64,000 nucleotides of DNA from contig NZ_QEXM01000013.1 of assembly GCF_004127445.1 (NCBI RefSeq), positions 105,417 to 169,416 on the forward strand, in the 5' to 3' direction. Shown in pieces: positions 42,101 to 51,001 of this stretch (the stretch's first letter is position 1; each line of letters begins with the position of its first letter). A program made the translations under genes and the position numbers. Below the pieces are notes generated by a model. That model did not search any database and was not told where the DNA came from. It was given only the letters and a program-made list of their open reading frames with translations. This DNA is from Streptomyces alfalfae. Its GTDB lineage: Bacteria > Actinomycetota > Actinomycetes > Streptomycetales > Streptomycetaceae.

Positions 42101-44556
42101 GCGGCGTCACCACCACCGCGTACGACGCCCTCAACAAGGTCGTCGAGCGCAAGGACGCCGACGGCCGCACCACCGCCTACGGCTACGACGACCTGGACCA
42201 GCTCACCAAGGTCACCGCCCCCGGCGGCGCGATCACCGGCTACGGCTACGACAAGCTCGGCAACCTCACCGAGCGCACCGACGCGAACGGTCACGTCACC
42301 GCCTACGGCTACGACGCGGCGCACCGCCGCACCTCGGTCACCGACCCGCTGAAGCGGAAGACGTCCTACGCCTACGACGCGGAGGGGCACGTCGCCGAGA
42401 GGACCACCCCGCGCGGCACCACCGCCTACAGCTACGACCCGCGCGGCCTGCTCACCAAGACCGACTACTCGGACGGCACCCCCGACGCGACCTTCGGTTA
42501 CGACGACGCCGGGCAGCTCACCGCCCGCACGAACGCCAAGATGTCCGAGGACTTCGGCTACGACCCCGTCGGCCGTCTCACCAAGACCCGCGGCTTCGGC
42601 TACACCTACGACGACGCCGGGCAGCTGCTCACCCGCAAGTACTCCGACGGCAACACCCTCACGTACACGTACGACGACGACGGCCGCACCGAGACCCTGG
42701 CCGCCGACGGCAAGACCACCACGTACACCTGGGACCCGGCGAACCGGCTGGCCAAGTCGGCGCTGCCGAACACCCAGACCGAGAGCCGCAGCTACGACCG
42801 GGCCGGACGCCTGACCGCCGTCACCTCCGCCAAGTCAGACACCACCGTCACCAAGACCTCCCTGACGCTGTCCGACGCGGGCCTGCCCGAGCGCGTCGAC
42901 GTCACCCGGGCCGGTATCGGCACCGGCGGCTACGACCTCACCTACGACGCGGCCGGACGGCTCGCCTCCGGCTGCGCGCCCCAGCCCTGGGCGGCCGGAT
43001 GCCCCGCCGCCCGCGCCACCACCTACACCTACGACAAGGTCGGCAACCGGCTGACCTCCACCCTCGGCGGGGCCTCCACCGGCTACGCCTACGACGACGC
43101 CGACCAGCTCACCTCCACCACCACCGGCACCACGACCACCGGCTACGAGCACGACGCCGAGGGCAACCGCACCAAGGCGGGCGCCGACACCTACACCTAC
43201 GACCTGGCCGGACAGATCTCCGCCGCTACCGTCGGCGGCACCGCGTACAGCTACGACCACGACGCGAGCGGCAACCAGGTCACCACCCGCAAGGGCGCCG
43301 TGGTCACCTCCCGCACCCAGTGGGACCCGAACGCGCCGCTGCCGCTCCTGGCCACGGAGTACGACAGCGACTGGAAGATCCAGCAGTCCTACCGCTACGA
43401 CCCCATAGGCCAGCCCATCGCCACCAAGAACGGCACCGGGGCGCTCTTCTTCTACCACCACGACACCCAGGGCTCCCCGGTCGACGTCACGTCCGGCACC
43501 GGCACCCTGCACCAGCGCTGGTCCTATGACTCGTTCGGCACCCGTGTCCTCGCCACCGCCACCGGCGGCGCGCCCGCGAGCACCCCGGGGTACACCGGTG
43601 CCCGGCACGAACCCACCACCGGCAACCTCGACCTGCACGCCCGCCAGTACGACACCACCACAGGGCGCTTCACCCGACCCGACCCGGCCGCCCGGGATCT
43701 GACGGCGCCGTACGTCTCCGCGTACGCCTACGCCGACAACGTGCCGAGCGCCCTCACCGACCCCAGCGGTCTGTCCCCGGACGACCCCGACAACGACCGG
43801 GTCGACAGCGTCGGCGAGGCCGCGGGCATCTTCAAGGACGCCTTCGTCGACGTCGCCAAGTCGCCGTTCGTGTTCCTCAAGGACATGAAAGACGCCGCCA
43901 CCGGCGAGAACGGCGGCGCGGGCGGGTTCGTCGACAAGTACCTGCCCGTCCGTCCCGCGTACCGGCTCTACCGCGCCGAGAACATGCTCCGCCAGCAGGG
44001 CTGCGACGCCCTCGCCGACCTGTACTCCGACACCGCCGACGAACTCGTCCAGCAGCTCGTCCTCTCCGGTGTCGGCGGCCTCACGGGGTGGCGGCGGACC
44101 GCCGTCGCCACGGAGCCGGATCTCCAGTCCGGCGGCACGTCCTTCCGCAGGCCCCACAGCGAGACAGACTTCTGGATGGAGTGGGCGGACCACGCCTACG
44201 ACGCGATCCGCGCCGACGCCCGGCTCGACCGGGTAGCCCAGTCCGCCGCGTCGCACGGCTACTCTGCCGCCGACATCAACCAGATCTACCGGCACCTGTT
44301 CATCGAGACGCACCAACTCGACGACGGCGTGCAGCGGTTCCACTCCAACCCCTATATCGCCAGGGCCTGGGAACGGCTCCAGGACGGAAACCCGCACCCC
44401 AGCGACTTCGACCTGCTGGCCCACGAGTTGTACGAGTCCAGCTGGATGCGGGAGCACGGCGATCAGAACTACCGCCGGGCTCACAAGGCGACCCTGGACG
44501 CGGGCCATGTCTGGGACGAGAACGCGCCCGCGGCCGACGGGATAGGGTTCCGGTGA
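39184..44556 (+). CDS. Secreted YD/RHS-repeat protein with C-terminal toxin-like domain
   Basis: About 1790 residues. The ATG at 39184 gives a signal peptide (RSQARRLVLAFLAFVLLSTANAAPSWA). Residues 250-290 carry the DUF6531-like entry (ADPVNTATGVFYEQLTD). Dozens of YD repeats follow (G-Y-D-x-x-G-N-L/R-L-T and GRTTxYxYD) up to about residue 1440. Then comes the RHS core end (GYTGARHEPTTGNLDLHARQYD, TGRFTRPDP, YAYADNVPSALTDPSG). The last roughly 260 residues are non-repetitive and contain LLAHELYESSWMREHG. In polymorphic toxin systems this C-terminal part is the cleaved toxin and the repeats form a shell. The adjacent small coupled gene would be the immunity. The toxin activity is not recognised. 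Confidence 0.88.
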   Translation: MTMRSQARRLVLAFLAFVLLSTANAAPSWAVFPDRSDAAPAAGVAQVEPRTAQDLPDPPKAMTLAERRAQLTKKRHQVSPMRAYMNAPERTAKGGTPHRLPEPVRGKQGIDRGPAAEAPARRLVAAPGNPTSVSAWASAYPGMLSIGGQVKLPKRGSTYSGLWLYVMDEAGKPIVQKEIKKATDNPQGDTPDSGAWCYDWWSSNSYPTDQCFWWAGSQLGGILQDGKKYYAWVFLNSSDGSSSPGGTKSPLVEAFYTPGIPGAAAGICTCYAQAHRADPVNTATGVFYEQLTDASLTGPGVPLTLERTYRSDVTATGLLGRGWTTPFDARLTLATGKATYRTGDGASFVFTQASDGTYTAPAGSAAKLVEGAGTYTVTTPDHTARTFDSGGLLTSVVGAAGKGLSLTYASGKLASVKDAGGRTTTFTPGTDGLLSEVRLPDGTSVSYGYTGGLLTSVTDPAGRRSSYAYYDTDKRLKSYTDPAGGEVKNVYDSAGRVKSQTDQRGKTTTFTWDGKSGESHTTAPDGGVWTDVYAANVLMKTVDPYGKSITYDYDRKLRPSAITDQRGNTTEMTYDGAGRMETRTSPAALGYKESWGYDTAGNLTSHTDGRGHKTIYGYTANRLTSATDPTGGKTLYKYTGFGQLETVTSPRGKVTTYGYDSAGNRTSVTTPLGEKTTFTHDKAGRVLTRTDPRGNVSGADPDAYTTTYTYDGRGLLSTAKDALGRTTAYEYNGAEQLSSVRNPAGDTATLGHDDAGNLTRTTDQAGKSLTRAYDPSGRLASRTDAEGGKTTYTYDKAGRLLTSVSARGNVSGADPAAYTTTYEYDAAGNLTLTTGPTGAKTKTTYDAINRPSVVTDPLGHTTGYGYDANNNVVKTTDAAGKSTTAVYDKNNRLSSSTDQLRRTTTYAYDLDGNLTGRTSPLGHKSTWTYDGDGRRATSVDPRGNATGADPDQYTTTYGYDEAGNPTKVTDPLGGVTTTAYDALNKVVERKDADGRTTAYGYDDLDQLTKVTAPGGAITGYGYDKLGNLTERTDANGHVTAYGYDAAHRRTSVTDPLKRKTSYAYDAEGHVAERTTPRGTTAYSYDPRGLLTKTDYSDGTPDATFGYDDAGQLTARTNAKMSEDFGYDPVGRLTKTRGFGYTYDDAGQLLTRKYSDGNTLTYTYDDDGRTETLAADGKTTTYTWDPANRLAKSALPNTQTESRSYDRAGRLTAVTSAKSDTTVTKTSLTLSDAGLPERVDVTRAGIGTGGYDLTYDAAGRLASGCAPQPWAAGCPAARATTYTYDKVGNRLTSTLGGASTGYAYDDADQLTSTTTGTTTTGYEHDAEGNRTKAGADTYTYDLAGQISAATVGGTAYSYDHDASGNQVTTRKGAVVTSRTQWDPNAPLPLLATEYDSDWKIQQSYRYDPIGQPIATKNGTGALFFYHHDTQGSPVDVTSGTGTLHQRWSYDSFGTRVLATATGGAPASTPGYTGARHEPTTGNLDLHARQYDTTTGRFTRPDPAARDLTAPYVSAYAYADNVPSALTDPSGLSPDDPDNDRVDSVGEAAGIFKDAFVDVAKSPFVFLKDMKDAATGENGGAGGFVDKYLPVRPAYRLYRAENMLRQQGCDALADLYSDTADELVQQLVLSGVGGLTGWRRTAVATEPDLQSGGTSFRRPHSETDFWMEWADHAYDAIRADARLDRVAQSAASHGYSAADINQIYRHLFIETHQLDDGVQRFHSNPYIARAWERLQDGNPHPSDFDLLAHELYESSWMREHGDQNYRRAHKATLDAGHVWDENAPAADGIGFR

Positions 44557-44864
44557 TGACAGCATCCTTCAGCTGCAAAATGATCGCTTCCCTGGACACC
44601 GGAGCGGGCGTCTACGCGTGGACGACCGTGGAGGGGATCACCGGGAACATCCTGATCGACCCGGAAGGGGTGATCGCTCGTCCTTGTACGGCGGCGGGAG
44701 ATCCTCTCGGTGACACGCTGCTCGACAAGAGGGTCGGGAATGTGCAGAACCCCGACCCGGACCCGGGAGTCCGGACCGCTTTCCTGAAGATCGCGGCGGT
44801 GCTCTTCATGGAGAAGGAGCGGCAGGGGCGGCTGCCTGACGCGGTCACCCGCACCTACTGGTAG
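44556..44864 (+). CDS. Putative immunity protein to the RHS toxin
   Basis: A 102-residue protein whose ATG overlaps the RHS stop (TGATG), so it is translated by coupling. It has no signal peptide or membrane span. I recognise no family: the middle reads VEGITGNILIDPEGVIARPC and the end AFLKIAAVLFMEKERQG. The immunity role is inferred purely from position and size. A strong hairpin follows at 44879-44911. Confidence 0.7.
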   Translation: MTASFSCKMIASLDTGAGVYAWTTVEGITGNILIDPEGVIARPCTAAGDPLGDTLLDKRVGNVQNPDPDPGVRTAFLKIAAVLFMEKERQGRLPDAVTRTYW

Positions 44865-44878
44865 GAGTGGCACCTTCT

Positions 44879-44911
44879 GAGAGGCCGGGTCCCTGGCGGG
44901 CCCGGCCTCTC
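44879..44911 (+). terminator. Terminator hairpin after the RHS/immunity pair
   Basis: GAGAGGCCGGG and CCCGGCCTCTC form a perfect 11-bp stem with an 11-base loop, 15 nt after the immunity stop. No U-tract, as is common in Streptomyces. Confidence 0.75.
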
Positions 44912-45019
44912 GGCGTGTGCGACGTCAGATGAACAGCATCGCCATGGCGCACACCGCGGGGGCCGTCGTGCCTGCCGACGGCCGCCGCTGGCTCATCACT
45001 CCTGGGAAACAAGACCGCC

Positions 45020-45787
45020 ATGGCGGCGGAGGAGGCTCTTCCCGGCGAGCTGCTCGTCGCCCGCATCCGGGATGCGATGCTCGGCCTCGGCAACGCCCCC
45101 GACCCGTCATCGGCCGTGACGCCGATGCGGACTTCGCCCATACGCTCGCCGACCTCGACGCCTGCCGTTATGCCTCCCTCGCCGTCCGGCTGCCCCGGCT
45201 AATCCGCTCCGGACACGCGCTTTCCGGCAGCCGCGGCGAAACCCAAAACTGCCAGCTCCTGGCCAAGAGCTACCTGCTGGCCACCCGCATGCTCATCAAG
45301 ATGGACGAGCAGCAGCTCGGCTGGACGGCCGTCGACCCTGCCCGCCAGTTGGCCGAGGCCGGCGGCGACATCCTCGCGGTCGCCGAGTCCGCCCGCCAAC
45401 TCGCCGTCCTCGCACGAGGAGCGGGATGGCGTGACGAGGCCCTGTCGATCGCACTGTCCGCCGCCGACCACCCCGACCTGCGCGACACTGGGCGAGCTGG
45501 CGCCGCCGCGCGTGGACTGCTCATCCAATCCGCCACCTACACCGTGGCGCGGCGGGGCGACAAGGATGGGATGCGGCAGCTGACCGACGAGGCCGCGGGC
45601 ATCGCCAAGGACCTCGGAGGGGAACGCTGTTGCGCGACCACGGCGAGGTTTCAGCCCGCTCACCGTGCAGCTCCGCCGCATCTCCGCCGAGAACTACGCC
45701 GGCCCCCCCTGGCAGCGCTCGCCGCCGCCCGTTCCATCTCGCTCAAGGAGCTGCCCAGCATCGAACGCCGCTCCCGCGCCCTAAAAG
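45020..45787 (+). pseudogene. Remnant of a TPR-containing helix-turn-helix regulator
   Basis: Frames around 45020-45650 spell LARIRDAMLGLG-like text, then after a frameshift HTLADLDACRYASLAVRLPRLI, NCQLLAKSYLLATRMLIKMDEQQLGWTA (in parts) and VAESARQLAVLARGAGWRDEALSIAL. This is the C-terminal TPR-like half of the XRE-type regulators common in Streptomyces. The DNA-binding N-terminus is missing, there are at least two frameshifts, and an IS fragment abuts its 3' end. Confidence 0.65.
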
Positions 45788-46130
45788 AGCGTTTTGTCCC
45801 GGCAGGGTTGTTTGGTTCGAGGTCCAGGTGTCGCGCCAGTTCGGGGTGGATTCTCGGGTGAGGCGTCTGCTTATGAGGTCGATCATGGCGACGTGGATCA
45901 TGGCTTCGGATCGATGAGGGTGGGTTTCGTAGTCACGGGCGAGGCGGCGATGGCGCATGAGCCAGCCGAAGGTCCGCTCGACCACCCAGCGTCGCGGGAT
46001 CACCTTGAAGCCTTTGGTTCCGGGTTCGCGTTGGACGACTTCCACGTCGATGCCGAGGCGGGCGCCGTGTTCGATGGCTCTGGTGCGGTAGCCGGTGTCG
46101 GCCCAGGCTTTCGCGGTTGCGTAGGACGTT
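45788..46130 (-). pseudogene. C-terminal fragment of an IS5-type DDE transposase
   Basis: The minus-strand text TGYRTRAIEHGARLGIDVEVV, VIPRRWVVERTFGWLMRHRRLARDYE (in parts) and SEAMIHVAMIDLISRRL is the end of an IS5-family transposase, including the catalytic Glu region (VVERTFGW). The upstream two thirds are missing. It lies between the broken regulator and the exporter gene. Confidence 0.85.
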
Positions 46131-46170
46131 GGCCCCGGGCTCCCTTGTCGTGCGCGTCCCCGGCCGGGGC

Positions 46171-47673
46171 TCAGATGGCGAGGTGCTGCTTGGCGCCGGA
46201 GCCGTCGGCGGTCGTCTCGGGGGTGACGCCGTGCTGCTCTTCTTCGGGGCGGCTCTTCTTGGGCAGCAGGAAGGTGATTGCGAAGAAGGCCCCCAGCAGG
46301 CACGCCTGGACGATCAGCGCGTGGTGGAAGCCGCCGCTGAAGTCACCGGTCTTGGCCTGGGCGAAGAACACCGAGCCGAAGACCGCGACGCCGATGGAGC
46401 CGCCGACCGCCTGGACCGCCGACAGGACGCCGGAGGCGGATCCGATCTCGTCGTCGTCGACCGCGGCCAGGATGAAGCTGAACAGGGCGGCGATCACCAT
46501 GCCGGCGCCGATGCCCGCCACCGTCGTGCCGGGGACGATGTCCCAGATCGAGAACGAGGCTTCGTTGAGGCCGTGGAGCTCGAACCACAGCACGGCCGCG
46601 CCGGCCAGCTGGACCAGTGGTCCGATCTGGAGCACCTTGCGGCCTATCTTGTCGGCGAGGAACGCGCCGCTGATGGCGCCGCCGATCGCGGTTCCCACGG
46701 CGAGGGGCAGATTGCCCAGCCCCGCGTCACCGGCGGTGAAGTGCTGGCCGATCTGGAGGAACAGGGTCAGCACGAGCTGGGTGCCGATGAGCCCGCCGAA
46801 GAACAGGGTGATGCCGCCGAGGCCGACGGTGAAGGCGGGCTTGCGCAGCAGGCCCGGGGTCACCAGCGGCTCGCGGCCTGCGGCGGCCGTGCGGCGCTGC
46901 TGGAGGGCGAAGAGAGCGAGACCGATCACCGAGGCGGCCATGGACAGCCATGTCCACAGTGGCCAGCCCTCTTCCTGCCCCTGATTGAGCGGCAGCACCA
47001 GCAGGGCGCAGGACGCCACGATCAGAGCGGCGCCGGCCATGTCCACCCGAACCGTGCGGTCGCCCGCCTTCCTGGGCACGAACTCCGCGGCGACGACCAG
47101 CGCCGCGATGCCGATGGGCAGGTTGACCAGGAACACCGACCGCCAGCCCAGACCGAAGAAGTCGCCCTCGATGAGGAAACCGCCCAAGACCGGGCCGATG
47201 ATGCCGCCCAGGCCGAGGACGGGGCCGAAGATCGCGAAGACCTTGGTGAGCTCGGGGCCGGAGAAGTTCTCCCGCAGCAGGCCCAGGCCCTGGGGCAGCA
47301 GCATCGCTCCGGCAGTGCCCTGCAGCAGGCGGAAGGCGATCAGCGACTCGATGTTCGGCGCGATCGCGCACAGCAGGGAGGCCGCGGTGAAGGTGGCGAG
47401 TCCGATCAGGAACATCCGGCGCCGGCCGTAGCGGTCGCCGAGGCGGCCACCGAGGACGAGCCCGGCGCCCAGGGTGAGGGCGTAGCCGCCGATCACCCAC
47501 TGCAGTCCGACCGAGTCGGCACCGAGGGATTTCTCCAGGTCCGGTCCGGCGACGTTGACGATCGAGGCGTCCAGGAGATCCATGATCTCCGCGACGATCA
47601 TCACCGTCAGGATCAGCCACCGCCACCGGTAGGGCTCGGTTGTCTCCTCGGGGGTGGGGGACGGATCACGCAT
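46171..47673 (-). CDS. DHA2-family (EmrB/QacA) multidrug exporter
   Basis: About 500 residues and 14 predicted spans. The ATG at 47673 is chosen since GGAGG lies 8 nt before it; the ATG at 47688 has no ribosome site. The first span carries AEIMDLLDASIVNVAGP with the membrane Asp, and motif A reads GGRLGDRYGRRRMF. It is divergent from a MarR regulator, and the spacer contains a CCACC/GGTGG inverted repeat, so it is probably a drug-inducible efflux pair. It is not closely similar to the exporter at 6017. Confidence 0.92.
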   Translation of the reverse strand: MRDPSPTPEETTEPYRWRWLILTVMIVAEIMDLLDASIVNVAGPDLEKSLGADSVGLQWVIGGYALTLGAGLVLGGRLGDRYGRRRMFLIGLATFTAASLLCAIAPNIESLIAFRLLQGTAGAMLLPQGLGLLRENFSGPELTKVFAIFGPVLGLGGIIGPVLGGFLIEGDFFGLGWRSVFLVNLPIGIAALVVAAEFVPRKAGDRTVRVDMAGAALIVASCALLVLPLNQGQEEGWPLWTWLSMAASVIGLALFALQQRRTAAAGREPLVTPGLLRKPAFTVGLGGITLFFGGLIGTQLVLTLFLQIGQHFTAGDAGLGNLPLAVGTAIGGAISGAFLADKIGRKVLQIGPLVQLAGAAVLWFELHGLNEASFSIWDIVPGTTVAGIGAGMVIAALFSFILAAVDDDEIGSASGVLSAVQAVGGSIGVAVFGSVFFAQAKTGDFSGGFHHALIVQACLLGAFFAITFLLPKKSRPEEEQHGVTPETTADGSGAKQHLAI

Positions 47674-47700
47674 TCCAGGTACCTCCATGGTGAAGCAATT

Positions 47701-47723
47701 CCACCATGAAGGTAAAGTGGTGG
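47701..47723. promoter_or_regulatory. Probable MarR operator in the exporter/MarR spacer
   Basis: CCACCAT and the facing GTGGTGG bracket a short A-rich centre. It lies between two divergent starts, where a MarR dimer would repress both genes. Confidence 0.5.
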
Positions 47724-47784
47724 CGGTAGGTTGTCAAAGCGGAGTGGCAGCGCGGACCGCGTGACAGGAGAGAAGGGCGAAGGC

Positions 47785-48309
47785 GTGGAGGAAGCAGTGC
47801 GCGACGGTGTCGCGGAGCAGCGGGAGCGGCTGATGGAGTCGCTGAGGATCTACGGCGGCCACTACGCCGAGCTCAGTCGGCGCTTCGCCGCCTGGCTGGG
47901 CCTGCACTCCACGGACGCGACCGCGGTCCTGGAGATCGCCGCCGCCGAGGAGCGCGGTGCCCCGCTGTCGCCGGCGCGGCTGAGCGAGCGGATCTCCCTG
48001 TCCACGGGCGCCACCACCGCGCTGCTGAACCGCCTCGAAGCGGCCGGGCACATCACGCGAGCCCGCGAGCACTCCGACCGGCGCATCGTCACACTGCGCA
48101 GCGGCGGGCACATCCAGGAACGGGCGGACGAGTTCTTCGGCCCGCTCGCCCACCGCCTCGACGGCGCGATGTCGCACTACCCGCCCCGGTTCCTGGAACA
48201 GGTCGAAGCGTTCATGGCCGACCTGAACACCACCATGGACAGGCACCTCACGGAACAGGACGCGGTGACACCGCGCTCCCCCCACGTCCCAGAGGGACGA
48301 ACTCCCTGA
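47785..48309 (+). CDS. MarR-family regulator of the divergent exporter
   Basis: About 174 residues if started at GTG 47785; a GTG at 47761 in the same frame is also possible. The winged helix is in LSPARLSERISLSTGATTALLNRLEAAGHITRAREHSDRRIVTL (read in parts), with the DxR wing motif SDRR. Divergent orientation to the DHA2 exporter indicates local repression relieved by a drug ligand. Confidence 0.85.
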   Translation: MEEAVRDGVAEQRERLMESLRIYGGHYAELSRRFAAWLGLHSTDATAVLEIAAAEERGAPLSPARLSERISLSTGATTALLNRLEAAGHITRAREHSDRRIVTLRSGGHIQERADEFFGPLAHRLDGAMSHYPPRFLEQVEAFMADLNTTMDRHLTEQDAVTPRSPHVPEGRTP

Positions 48310-48397
48310 CCGGCTCGCTCCCAGCCACGTTTCCCTCACCCGCTCATCCTCTTCGCCCGCGGCCCGCCCTACGCACTCGGGGGGGCAGCCGTCTTCG

Positions 48398-48914
48398 CTA
48401 CGGGGCTGACCGGGGCCACTCCTCCTCGTCACCGTCCTCGGGCGCGTCCGGATCACGGAAGGGCCGCAGGCCCTGGTCCGGACCGCTGGCAGTGATGTTG
48501 AACAGGTACCGGCCCAGGAACCCGCTTCGGCGCCGTCCGGCTGCTCGTCGGGCCGGGGCTGTGGCCGGCTCGCCACTGCGCGGGCCGGACGCCGAAGCCG
48601 CCACGGCGGCGACGAGGTCCAAGTGGGAATTTATGTTCAGTTCGAACCGGCCGTACGGATTCACGTGCGTCCAGAACAGCGAGGGCAGGGCCGCCGGTCG
48701 GCGTCGGTGAGCTTCTTCTGCCATTTCTTCTCGGCGAGGATGTCCTGGAGGAGCTTGGTGTTGGCGTGCATCAGCCCGCTCCACTCATACCCGTCCAGCT
48801 CGGACGCGGGCACCCGTACCTGCCGGGCGACGAACTCCACCGCCTCGCCCGGCAGCTCGAACCGGCCCCGGGGTAACCGGCCGTATTGCGTGTAGGACTT
48901 CACAACACGGCGAA
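48398..48914 (-). pseudogene. Tn3-family transposase remnant: N-terminal piece fused to C-terminal tail
   Basis: Text from 48903 downwards (GRFELPGEAVEFVARQVRVPASEL, in parts) is the N-terminal DUF4158 region of Tn3-type TnpA. It passes directly into GLMHANTKLLQDILAEKKWQ and then, one frame over, TDADRR, LFWTHVNPYGRFELNINSHLDL, the extreme C-terminus. About 800 residues of the middle are absent, so an internal deletion removed the catalytic core. An IS3 element abuts the N-terminal side. Confidence 0.75.
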
Positions 48915-48942
48915 GGGCCTTGACCCGGGTCTTGGACGCGGG

Positions 48943-49842
48943 TTATGCGGCTGGGGTCAGCGTAGTTGGTGTTGTCCGGGGCGCTGCTTCGTGGGCGATA
49001 GGACTGCGTTGTCCGAGGCAGGAGTGACGGCGTCGGGTGTTGTAGCGGTGCAGCCAGCCGAAGGCTTCGAGGGGGGCATCGCGCTCGCTGGACCAGTGCT
49101 TGCGGCCCTGGAGCGTCTCGCGTGTGAAGGTCGCGTTGAAGGACTCGGCGAGTGCGTTGTCCGCACTGGAGCCGACCGCGCTCATCGACTGGCGGATGCC
49201 GACCTGACGTCAGGCAGCGGCGAAGGCCCGGCTGGTGTACTGGGCCCCGTGGTCGGTGTGCATGACCGCCCCGGTGAGGCTGCCGCGGGTGCGTTCGGCG
49301 GCGGCCAGGGCGTCGGTGACGAGATCGGTGCGCATGTGATCCGCGATCGCCCAGTCGGTCAGACGGCGCGAGGCGAGGTCGATCACGGTGGCCAGGTAGA
49401 GGAACCTGCCGCGCTCCAGCGGGAGATAGGCGATATCGCCTACGTACTTCGTGTTCGGCTCACTTGCGGTGAAGCGCGGCCGATCAGGTCCGGGGCCTTC
49501 GCTGCGGCCGGGTCCGCGGTCGTGGTGCGGTGCCTGCGCCGCAGCCGCACGCCTTGCCAGGCCGATGCTCCGCATCACCCGGACGATCCGCTTGTGGTTG
49601 ATGCGCTCGCCCCTCTCTCGGAGTTCGGCGGTGATCCTGGGGACGCCGTAGGTGCCACTCGATTCGTGGTGCACGGCCCGTATCCGGGTGGCGAGACGGA
49701 TGTCGGCGGCCTGGCGGGCGGCCCGGTCCTCCGCGGTCCGACGCCAGCAGTAGAAGCTGGAACGAGCGATGCCCAGGACGGCGCACAGCCGCTTCACGCC
49801 GTAGCGGCGCTGGTGGTCGGCGACGAACTGGAAGCGGTTCAC
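48943..49842 (-). pseudogene. IS3-family transposase OrfB, interrupted by one in-frame TGA
   Basis: The frame starts at GTG 49842 (VNRFQFVADHQRRYG), runs through YGVPRITAELRERGE, the DDE domain (YVGDIAYLPLERG; VMHTDHGAQYTSRAF) and meets TGA just before 49210. In the same frame it continues with RQVGIRQSMSAVGSSADNALAES and RYNTRRRHSCLG to 48943. Family members have Cys or another residue at the stop. One base change has therefore inactivated an otherwise complete transposase. Confidence 0.87.
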
Positions 49843-50138
49843 CAGCGTGTCTCCCCGGCGAGATACTCGGTCGCCTTGCGCAGGATCTCGCGTTCTTCCT
49901 CCAGCTCACGGACCTTCATGCGCAGAGCGGCGTTCTCCGCCTCCAACGGCGTCGGCGGCTCGGTGGGCACCTCCGCCCGGCGTCCCCGCAGCCGGCTCAC
50001 GCCAGCCGCCCGGACCCAGTTGCGCAAGGTCTCGGGGTTGATTCCCAGATCGGCGGCAACCTGCCGGATCGTCGCCTCCGGCCGCGACTGGTACAGCGCG
50101 ACCGCGTCCGCCTGGAACTGCGGCGGACAGTTCTTCAT
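49839..50138 (-). CDS. IS3-family OrfA (helix-turn-helix protein)
   Basis: A 99-residue protein from the ATG at 50138. Helix-turn-helix text TIRQVAADLGINPETLRNWVR is followed by a leucine-zipper-like segment (LEAENAALRMKVRELEEEREIL). It ends ETRW, overlapping the OrfB start in another frame, the usual set-up for programmed -1 frameshifting to an OrfAB fusion. Confidence 0.9.
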   Translation of the reverse strand: MKNCPPQFQADAVALYQSRPEATIRQVAADLGINPETLRNWVRAAGVSRLRGRRAEVPTEPPTPLEAENAALRMKVRELEEEREILRKATEYLAGETRW

Positions 50139-50209
50139 GACCACGAGATGTCCGTTCTCAGAACCCAGGCTCCAGTGTCTCGTGTGTCCAAGGTCAGGGG
50201 TCAAGGCCC

Positions 50210-50925
50210 GTTCGCCAAACGCATCCGGGCCGGACACGCCACCGTCCACGCCCTGCTGGAAGCCGGCCACAGCCACCGCTCCATCGGGCGTCGGCTCCAC
50301 ATCACCCATCGCACCGTCAAGAGCCTCGCCGACACGGCCAGGCCGGAAGACCTCTTCCGCGGGCAGTGGCAGCACAACCGGACCTCCGCCCTGGACGAGT
50401 ACAAGCCCTACCTGGACGAGCGCTGGGACGAGGGCTGCGCCAACGCCTGGAAACTGTGGGAGGAGATCACTCCGCTCGGCTACCGGGGCAGTTACGGCAT
50501 TGTCAGCGCCTACATCAGGAAGAAGCGCACCTCTCCGGTCACCGCACAGCCGCCGGCACCCGGCGTGGTGACCGGGTGGATCCTCAGCCGCCCGGAATCC
50601 CTCACCGAGATCGGACAGCTCCAGCTCAAGGCCGTCCTGGCCGACTGCCCCGAACTCGACGCCCTGATCGATCACGTCCGGTCCTTCGCCCGGATGCTCA
50701 CCGAGTGCCAGGGCGAACGACTCCCGCAATGGCTCGACGCCGTCCGCCAGGACGACCTGCCCAGCCTCCACACTCTCGCGGAAGGCATCGACCGAGACCG
50801 CGACGCCGTCATCGCCGGACTCACCTTGCCCTGGAACTCCGGAGTCGTCGAAGGACACGTCAACCGGATCAAGATGCTCAAGCGCCAGATGTTCGGACGT
50901 GCCGGCTTCGCACTGCAAGCGAGTC
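50210..50925 (+). pseudogene. ISL3-family transposase, N-terminally truncated
   Basis: The plus frame reads FAKRIRAGHATVHALLEAGH, HSHRSIGRRLHITHRTVKSL and, near the end, LTLPWNSGVVEGHVNRIKMLKRQMFGR, the hallmark C-terminal region of ISL3 transposases. The N-terminal part is cut at the IS3 boundary. The C-terminal end loses family resemblance after GFAL and runs out of frame. Confidence 0.82.
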
Positions 50926-51001
50926 CTCCTCGCCCCATGACCTATGTCAGAGGCGCCTGGAATCCCGCCTCCATCCGAGACAGCCATACCAGGAGCCATG
51001 C

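Larger units (their letters stand above)
48915..50209 (-). mobile_element. IS3-family insertion sequence with imperfect terminal repeats
   Basis: The ends GGGCCTTGACCC..CTTGGAC (48915-48937) and GTCCAAG..GGGTCAAGGCCC (50186-50209) are inverted repeats of about 23 bp with a few mismatches. Between them lie orfA and orfB on the minus strand. It sits between the Tn3 remnant and a truncated ISL3 transposase. Confidence 0.8.

Noticed and set aside
39907..42390. Long frames antisense or out of frame within the RHS-repeat gene
   Set aside because: Repeated DNA gives long repetitive frames in all phases; only the frame with the signal peptide and YD motifs is real.
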